From positions 1-40,205 of the forward strand of contig CAITND010000078.1 in assembly GCA_903893625.1 (NCBI GenBank): 40,205 bases of DNA. Reading direction: 5' to 3'. The notes below the pieces were generated by a model that was not told where the DNA came from, searched no databases, and saw only the letters and a list, made by a program, of their open reading frames with translations. Positions 34,733-40,205 of this stretch are shown here, in pieces; within the stretch, counting starts at the first letter, position 1; every line of letters begins with the position of its first letter. Source of the DNA: an uncultured Oscillatoriales cyanobacterium. GTDB taxonomy: Bacteria; Cyanobacteriota; Cyanobacteriia; Cyanobacteriales; Microcoleaceae. Made by a program: the position numbers and the translations under genes.

Positions 34733-37144
34733 TCAACCTTGAATTCTCAGAGTTAAAACAACAGTTATGGGGTTAGTTTGAACAGGTTTCCAAGTTAAGA
34801 GCGATCGCCGAATTAATTCAATAATTTTAGCGTCCTGAATTGTAGAAGCTTCTTCATCTAAAATCACCTGTTTAACCCGTCCTTTATTAATCTTTAACTC
34901 AAACACTAAATCACCAGTAATTCCCGTTAGAATTTTAATTGATTGTAAATGTTGAGTTAAAAAAGCGATCGCTTCTTGATCTAATCCCGTTGCACTCACC
35001 ACTTGTAAACGAGTTATAGCAGGAGATGGGGGTTGTGAACGGAAGATTGATAGTAATCTTGATAGTAATCCCTTCTTAGGAGAATTCGTCGGATCTATCT
35101 TTGAGAACTCTTCTCTTGAAGCTGAGGCTTCAAAACATCTCTCACTCTTTGCCTTATGTGCCATAGGTGCAGATCCCATCCCACCAGGAGGGGGTGAGAA
35201 TCCAGGGGAGACGATTCCAGTCATGGAACGAAGAAATTGAGGAGATCCAGCCATACGTGTAGAGCCATAAGTCTGATAATTCACCGCTTCCGGCATTTCC
35301 ACAGGCACTTGCACCGACACATAACCCTGGCTCGGATTCACCCGCACATCATCACTCACCGCCACAAACGCTGTATACTGAGATAACAACTGATAAGTGA
35401 GAGCCGTTTCTGTTACCGCCTCCACACCCACCTTTGTATCCCCTTGCACCATCTGATTCATCAACGCCTTAATTCGAGAGCGTCCCCACAGTTGAGCCAC
35501 AGCCGGATTTCCCTCAGATTCAAAATTCAAGTTAAAACGCTGTTGATAGGACGTTCCACCCGCCGCAAACCCCTGAATCTGCAAAACGCCAGAATTGCCA
35601 TCGGGTTTCTTCCCAAATAACACTAAGGGTTGTTCCGCAAACAGATCCGGTGCTAAGGTAGGATAAATAACAGGTTTCTCTCCTTCTCCTTGCCAAGATA
35701 CCTGAATTCTGGTTAAAACGGGGTTATTAATCTGAGTAAAAAACTGTTGTACAACGGGTTCTACAGCTTCATCATGGCGAATAATTCGAGAAATCCCCCG
35801 CCCCAATTCGGCAATGCGGTTGATCAAAAAGCGATTAACGGAACTCCCCGCCCCAAAACTATGCAGGCGGTTTCCGGGTTTGAGATGCTGTTGTACCTCC
35901 GCCAGAATTTGATTGTCATTACCAATATAACCATCCGTCAACAACACTACCGTCCGCAACCGTCCTACATCCGTAACCGGGAAGTTCAAAACCGCCCGAA
36001 TTCCTCGCAAAAGTTCCGTACCTCCATCCGCATTTAAGTGATTAATATACTGCAACGCTAGGGCGCGATTTTGGGGAGTATTTGCCAAAGGAACCGCAGA
36101 TAACTGTTGGGTTGTATTGGCAAAATCAATAATACTGAAGGTGTCTGCTGGATTCAAGCCATTAATAAACTGCCGCATCAATTCCTGACATTGCATCAGT
36201 GGCATACCCTGTTGAGAACCAGAGGTATCTATCAGAAAAACCACATCTTTCGGAACAATTTGATCCGCCGCATACTCAATAGCCGGAATCAAATAAACCG
36301 CGAAATGTCCCCCCCGTTCATCGGATTGGGTTAAAACCGTTGTTTGGGTTTGTTCTCCGGCTACCTGATACCGCAACATCAAGTCTTTATTGGGGATGGT
36401 ATCTCCCTCTGCTAAGGTGATGTGAGCCTTTTGCCCACTATGGTTAATGTTCAGTTGATGGGACGGAGAATTAATCCCCAGAATCGGCACACCCGCATCA
36501 ATTTCAACCGTTACATTAATATCATGGCGCGATCGCATCCCCTCCGGCAAAATTGGCGCATTTAAACGAGAAGCATCGGGTACTAAATCCGTATCTTGAT
36601 TTTGGCTCATGGGTGCAACCGCAGAACCCCCGGCAACACTCGGATCTTCAATAGCTACCCCCGGAATATAACGGGGGCCAACCACCATCGGAAACACAAA
36701 TTCATAGTTTCCCCCGGTAAATTTCAAGCTATCGGAATAGCGAATAATCACATCAATTTGTTCCCCGGGTTTAATATTAGCCAGAGATTGGGTAAAAATA
36801 TTATCCCGTTCCTGTTCTAACAGTCCGGCGGTGCGTCCTTGTTGTTTCGCCTGTTCATAAATTTGTTGGGCTTCTTCGCGTTTTTTAATGTTACCTTTCA
36901 GAGTGCGATCGCCAATCTGAATTAACATTTCATCCACAGCGGCTTCATCGGGTAAAGGAAAAATATAAACCGCTTCTAAAGTTGTGGTAAAAGGATTTTC
37001 AAAACTCTGGGTGACTTCTACCCGTGACAGATTCCCCGCAATTTTAGCACTAACATTCGTATGTTTGAGGGGAAAGGCGATCGGTTGTTGGTCAGGGGTT
37101 TGAATATATAACCCACTGGGTTGCTCTTTAATGGTCTGAGGCAT
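34733..37144 (-). CDS. VIT and von Willebrand factor A domain protein
   Basis: The 803-residue protein has an N-terminal VIT domain (about 10-145, with VEVTQSFENPFTTTLEAVYIFPLPDEA cut across the conserved core). A VWA domain follows (about 290-460) with MIDAS DTSGS and VVLLTDGYIGND. A beta-rich middle ends in a low-complexity Gly/Pro segment near residue 660. A C-terminal domain (about 715-803) ends in a TonB-like VVLTLRIQG. No signal peptide or membrane span is evident at the start. VIT/VWA proteins of bacteria are usually of unknown role. Metal-dependent ligand binding at the MIDAS is expected. Confidence 0.88.
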   Translation of the reverse strand: MPQTIKEQPSGLYIQTPDQQPIAFPLKHTNVSAKIAGNLSRVEVTQSFENPFTTTLEAVYIFPLPDEAAVDEMLIQIGDRTLKGNIKKREEAQQIYEQAKQQGRTAGLLEQERDNIFTQSLANIKPGEQIDVIIRYSDSLKFTGGNYEFVFPMVVGPRYIPGVAIEDPSVAGGSAVAPMSQNQDTDLVPDASRLNAPILPEGMRSRHDINVTVEIDAGVPILGINSPSHQLNINHSGQKAHITLAEGDTIPNKDLMLRYQVAGEQTQTTVLTQSDERGGHFAVYLIPAIEYAADQIVPKDVVFLIDTSGSQQGMPLMQCQELMRQFINGLNPADTFSIIDFANTTQQLSAVPLANTPQNRALALQYINHLNADGGTELLRGIRAVLNFPVTDVGRLRTVVLLTDGYIGNDNQILAEVQQHLKPGNRLHSFGAGSSVNRFLINRIAELGRGISRIIRHDEAVEPVVQQFFTQINNPVLTRIQVSWQGEGEKPVIYPTLAPDLFAEQPLVLFGKKPDGNSGVLQIQGFAAGGTSYQQRFNLNFESEGNPAVAQLWGRSRIKALMNQMVQGDTKVGVEAVTETALTYQLLSQYTAFVAVSDDVRVNPSQGYVSVQVPVEMPEAVNYQTYGSTRMAGSPQFLRSMTGIVSPGFSPPPGGMGSAPMAHKAKSERCFEASASREEFSKIDPTNSPKKGLLSRLLSIFRSQPPSPAITRLQVVSATGLDQEAIAFLTQHLQSIKILTGITGDLVFELKINKGRVKQVILDEEASTIQDAKIIELIRRSLLTWKPVQTNPITVVLTLRIQG

Positions 37145-37365
37145 AGGGAGATAACCTCTATTTTGTTAACTGTTTCTATTGTAGATCCATTTTCTGGGGA
37201 ACAGCAATAGTTTTATGTTTAGTCAATGCTAAGTGTGTTTTGCAGAGGAATTTAGAGTTGCATATTGACTTGAAGTTAAAGATATAAGTATACTGGATAG
37301 TAGCTTACCTATCTCTTGAGTTAATTCACTTAAAATCTATTGAAGCCTCCTGGCTAATTACAATT

Positions 37366-38559
37366 ATGTCTGAACTAGAACTTTCAGAAGAAAAAGAAGA
37401 AATCGTTTTTTTTGAAGAAGATGAAGATCAGGAAAATGGACTTAATTCTAATGCTAAACGAATTTTACAATTAGAGGAAATTTCAAGAATTATTGTGTCT
37501 GGGACTGACTGGACAACAGCAACTATACTTGACCAAATGCTGCGTGAAAATATTATACTCAATCCTCAATTTCAAAGACGAGATGCTTGGACTATCACTC
37601 GCAAAAGTCGGTTTATAGAATCCCTGATTTTAGGATTTCCTACCCCACAAATAGTTTTAGCTGCTCATGAAAAAGAACGCGGTAAATTTATAGTTCTTGA
37701 TGGAAAGCAACGGTTACTGACCATTCTACAATTTTATGGAAGAAGTGAATCTCCCAACAATAATTTTACTTTAAAAAGTTTGGAATTTAGACCAGATCTA
37801 AACGGTTCTAAATATGAAGATCTAAAAAATGAAATTACGTTTAATTCCGAACTAGATGCTCTGGATAACCAAACGATTCGTACTACATTAATTCGGAACT
37901 GGCATAGCGAAAATTTTCTCTATAAAATTTTCTTACGCCTGAACGTTGAAAATACACCCTTATCTTCACAAGAGCTAAGGCAAGCATTACATCCCGGCTT
38001 ATTTATCAACTTTTTAGATGATCAATCAGTTAAAAGTCAAGCTTTGAGAACGATATTTCAATCTAAAAATCCTGATTTTCGGATGCGTGATGTTGAATTA
38101 TTACTCCGCTACACAGCATTTCATTACTTTTTACCAGAATATCGTGGAAATCTTAAAGTATTTCTTGATACGACTTGCCAAAATCTAAATAAAGACTGGG
38201 AAAAGAAAGAAAAAGATATTCAAGATACAATCGAGCAATTTGAAGCAGCCGTGCAAACAACAATCCATATATTTGGAGAAAAATTTTTTTCTCGGATGTG
38301 GTTAACAAATTCTAAGACCTATCGAAGACAATTTAATCGATCTATTTTAGATGCAATGGTGTTTTACTTTTCAGATAAAACCATCAGAGAATCTGCCATC
38401 AGTAATTCCGAAAAAGTTGAAAAGGCTTTTCAGAATTTATGTTCATCAAGCAACGAATTTAGAGAATCTGTTGAAAAAACTACTAAGAATATTCGTGAAA
38501 CCTACAATCGCCTTTCTCTGTGGGGAAGCTCTTTTAGCAGTTTTAGATGTAAATTTTAA
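37366..38559 (+). CDS. DUF262 (GmrSD-N-like) protein, probably frameshifted near its end
   Basis: The 397-residue frame has an acidic N-terminus and a DUF262/ParB-like core: NPQFQRRDAW, SLILGFPTPQIVLA and FIVLDGKQRLLTIL, the latter close to the canonical DGQQR motif. DUF262 domains occur in GmrSD-type modification-dependent restriction and in other defence proteins, where they bind or hydrolyse NTP. The sequence ends SLWGSSFSSFRCKF, but the next frame gives a more protein-like continuation to 38608 (ALLAVLDVNFNIPKL). One extra G in GGGG at about 38522-38525 explains this. The corrected gene would stop 14 bases before the HEPN gene, as in an operon. Confidence 0.85.
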   Translation: MSELELSEEKEEIVFFEEDEDQENGLNSNAKRILQLEEISRIIVSGTDWTTATILDQMLRENIILNPQFQRRDAWTITRKSRFIESLILGFPTPQIVLAAHEKERGKFIVLDGKQRLLTILQFYGRSESPNNNFTLKSLEFRPDLNGSKYEDLKNEITFNSELDALDNQTIRTTLIRNWHSENFLYKIFLRLNVENTPLSSQELRQALHPGLFINFLDDQSVKSQALRTIFQSKNPDFRMRDVELLLRYTAFHYFLPEYRGNLKVFLDTTCQNLNKDWEKKEKDIQDTIEQFEAAVQTTIHIFGEKFFSRMWLTNSKTYRRQFNRSILDAMVFYFSDKTIRESAISNSEKVEKAFQNLCSSSNEFRESVEKTTKNIRETYNRLSLWGSSFSSFRCKF

Positions 38560-38622
38560 CATCCCTAAGCTGATTGATCATCGTATAATTTTTCCGGGTT
38601 TAAGGTAAGTTGTTCTATAAAT

Positions 38623-38991
38623 ATGCCACAATCTGTTAGATTTCGTCATTTAAAGAAAGAGCTAAATCGACTAAAAAAGCAATTTATTCCTAAGATTAAC
38701 CCCACTGGGAAATATACTGATCGACAGTTATCTCTAACTTTAGCCTATCGAGTTTTAGCTCATGCTGAGATAGAATCTTATTTGGAGGATCGAGCTTGGG
38801 AAGTCGCTTTGGATGCTAAGAAAGTATGGGATAGTATAGGTGAAACCCGTCGATCCTTAATATGTTTGGTTGCATTTTCTGGTCAAATAATGGATCTCCC
38901 ACCAGATCCAGCCAGTGAATTAGATAGAGTAAACCAAATTACTCAAGAGCTTCTAAAAATTGACGGCTTCATCAATAAATTGATGAAATAA
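38623..38991 (+). CDS. HEPN-domain protein (RiboL-PSP-HEPN type), probably C-terminally truncated
   Basis: The 122-residue frame begins RFRHLKKELNRLKKQF, then LAYRVLAHAEIESYLEDRAW, a helix typical of RiboL-PSP-HEPN-type proteins. Family members are usually longer, with a later segment holding the catalytic Arg...His. Here the frame ends after INKLMK, before that part. It is therefore probably inactive as RNase, or a shorter variant. It is next to a DUF262 gene in the same direction, a pairing that recurs in cyanobacterial defence-type loci (recalled, not searched). Confidence 0.65.
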   Translation: MPQSVRFRHLKKELNRLKKQFIPKINPTGKYTDRQLSLTLAYRVLAHAEIESYLEDRAWEVALDAKKVWDSIGETRRSLICLVAFSGQIMDLPPDPASELDRVNQITQELLKIDGFINKLMK

Positions 38992-39119
38992 ATGCTATCA
39001 ATTTGATAAAGCTATTGAAATTTATGCTCAGGAAGCGATCGTATTATTCCTGAAAATAAAGCTATAATAGACATAACATTTAAGAAACAAATTCTTCAAT
39101 TTTAGCTTGGAGGTCAATC

Positions 39120-39497
39120 ATGGGATTAATCGATGGTTTGTTAGGGAACGCATCTGAAATTGATCCAGTAAAGTTGCAAAATGAACTGATGAAACTTCTA
39201 GCAGATGGTGAGTCTGTAGAGAGAGCTTATCAGTTAGTTCGAGACTTAATTGTATTCACCAATAAACGATTGATCTTTATTGATAAACAAGGAATCACCG
39301 GGAAAAAAATTGAATATCACTCCATTCCCTATCGCAGTATTATTCATTTTAGCATTGAAACATCGGGACACTTTGATCTTGATGCGGAGTTAAAAATCTG
39401 GATATCGGGTAGTTCTACACCTATAGAAAGGGAGTTTAACAGAAAGCTGAATATCTATGAAGTTCAAAGTGTATTAGCTTATTATGTGCTGAAATAA
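39120..39497 (+). CDS. Bacterial PH-domain protein (bPH_1 / YvbH-like)
   Basis: The 125-residue protein is a single PH-like beta-barrel domain: MGLIDGLLGNASEI, VERAYQLVRDLIVFTNKRLIFIDKQG cut across its core, YHSIPYRSIIHFSIETSG and a C-terminal helix. The FTNKRLIFID and YRSI segments are the family signature. A strong ribosome site (GGAGG, 8 bases before ATG) supports the start. It follows the DUF262 and HEPN genes in the same direction with a 128-base gap. The function is unknown, perhaps a protein or lipid binding accessory. Confidence 0.88.
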   Translation: MGLIDGLLGNASEIDPVKLQNELMKLLADGESVERAYQLVRDLIVFTNKRLIFIDKQGITGKKIEYHSIPYRSIIHFSIETSGHFDLDAELKIWISGSSTPIEREFNRKLNIYEVQSVLAYYVLK

Positions 39498-39515
39498 ACT
39501 AATTTAAGCTGCTAC

Positions 39516-39907
39516 CTAACGATGGACTCGTTTTTTTGACTTAAACTGAACAATAATTAACAACAAGGGAATCATCAATAACCAACTATATTTTAACAGG
39601 TTTAGGGTTGAGAGTTGTTTGAGAAATAGAGTCAATTGAAACCCCAAAAAAGACCCGATATCTGTCATGAATTCCCATTGAGGTGCAGCAGCATCTTCAA
39701 AAGCTGACCATCCCGCAGGAGTCGTATCAAAATTTTGCCAAACCCCATCTAAATATACTAAAGTCCAGGCGTGACCATCCCGATATTCACAATGTCCAGA
39801 CCGATTTTTGAGTAAAAAACTAGAAAGGGGTGTTTGTCCTTGATCTTTTCCTAATAGTTGTAAAGAATAACTAAAATTATCATCAAAAAAACCTTGAAAG
39901 AAGGGAA
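39516..39907 (-). pseudogene. Transglutaminase-like domain protein, truncated and internally deleted
   Basis: On the minus strand the frame reads NFSYSLQLLG, FLLKNRSGHCEY (with the catalytic Cys), then directly RDGHAWTLVYLDGVWQNFD (with the catalytic His), and ends with a membrane segment (YSWLLMIPLLLIIVQF) and a basic tail. In the family about 40 residues normally lie between CEY and the xxHAW block, so an in-frame deletion has removed the core strand region. The N-terminal part is missing where IS630-like sequence begins at about 39903. It is almost surely non-functional. Confidence 0.75.
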
Positions 39908-40205
39908 ATTATTGGCTCCTTTAACCTTTGAGGGATCATGTAATAAAGATTTATTTGAAGCCTGGTTAAAGAATTTTTTGCTGCCTGTGCTAGAACCCGG
40001 AGATATTATTATTATTGATAATGCCAGCTTTCATAAAGGGGAATCTATCAAAAAACTCGTCGAAGAAGCCGGATGTGAAATTTGGTATCTGCCCCCATAT
40101 TCTCCCGACTTGAACAAGATTGAAAACTGGTGGGCTGTTTTAAAGACATGGATGAAACAGAAATTAAACGAATTTCAAACTGTCAGAGAATGCGTGGATG
40201 CTGCA
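39903..40205 (+). mobile_element. IS630-family transposase fragment (DDE), running off the window
   Basis: The plus-strand frame begins KLLAPLTFEGSCN and continues with IIIIDNASFHK (second catalytic Asp) and LPPYSPDLNKIENWW (catalytic Glu), then continues open to the window end. These are the DDE signature blocks of IS630/Tc1-mariner transposases. The start of the gene and the first Asp are missing, and no inverted repeat is seen at the junction. The fragment was probably created by a deletion that also cut the neighbouring transglutaminase gene. Confidence 0.85.

Noticed and set aside
38992-39119. A TPR-like peptide (YQFDKAIEIYAQEA) in the gap before the PH-domain gene
   Set aside because: It is too short, has no start codon of its own in context, and stops at once. 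It may be a relict but cannot be supported.
1-40205. tRNA or rRNA genes
   Set aside because: I saw no tRNA cloverleaf (GGTTCGAATCC-type T arm with matching acceptor) or rRNA sequence in the intergenic regions.

Overview
This window is very probably from a filamentous, non-heterocystous cyanobacterium of the Oscillatoriales (Planktothrix/Oscillatoria/Microcoleus type). The evidence is many HIP1 octamers (GCGATCGC) both between and inside genes, an AT-leaning base composition, heptanucleotide tandem repeats between genes, and typical cyanobacterial families: an FHA-fused class A PBP, Uma2 and WD40 Ser/Thr kinase proteins, and a SigA-like sigma region. The genus is an inference.

Layout. 1-331: the 3' end of a group II intron, then heptamer repeats. 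331-4544 (minus): a complete phosphate ABC transporter operon pstS-pstC-pstA-pstB, with a Pho box upstream of pstS and a perfect hairpin between pstS and pstC. 4755-5364: an IS607-type element with intact tnpA and a tnpB cut off after about 25 codons. 5415-10018 (plus): bioB, bioY, lspA and an FHA-containing class A penicillin-binding protein. 10099-13617: a Uma2 protein, a zinc-ribbon/Ser-Thr kinase/WD40 protein and a HepT-MntA toxin-antitoxin pair. 13862-17575 (minus): one continuous 1237-codon frame joining a WD40 region, four Ig-like repeats, a Pro-Thr/Ser linker and a primary-type (SigA-like) sigma-70 factor. 17751-20849 (minus): an XRE regulator and a soluble hybrid histidine kinase.

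20951-29362 (minus) is the most interesting stretch. It reads, in transcription order: an OvoA-type sulfoxide synthase without the methyltransferase domain, a radical SAM enzyme with a possible N-terminal B12-type domain, a DUF427 protein, a MurL-like carboxyl-activating epimerase homologue, ProV, and a ProW-ProX fusion that keeps the three-tryptophan betaine cage. The last four genes are tightly packed. I infer a small-molecule pathway (a thio-histidine-like or betaine-like product) joined to betaine uptake. I do not know of a described system with this gene set.

29398-30345: an IS200/IS605-type element whose tnpB has lost the RuvC-I region in frame. It lies just upstream of the sulfoxide synthase gene. 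30455-37144 (minus): a DUF1232 membrane protein, a SAM hydrolase (DUF62), a DUF3598 remnant, RtcB RNA ligase carrying a 378-residue LAGLIDADG intein, a tandem 86-bp palindromic repeat, and a VIT/VWA protein. 37366-39497 (plus): a probable defence-like cluster of a DUF262 protein with an apparent 1-bp frameshift near its end, a C-terminally truncated HEPN protein, and a bacterial PH-domain protein. 39516-40205: a decayed transglutaminase gene joined to a truncated IS630-family transposase that runs off the window.

All calls come from reading motifs and comparing them with remembered families. No database search was run.
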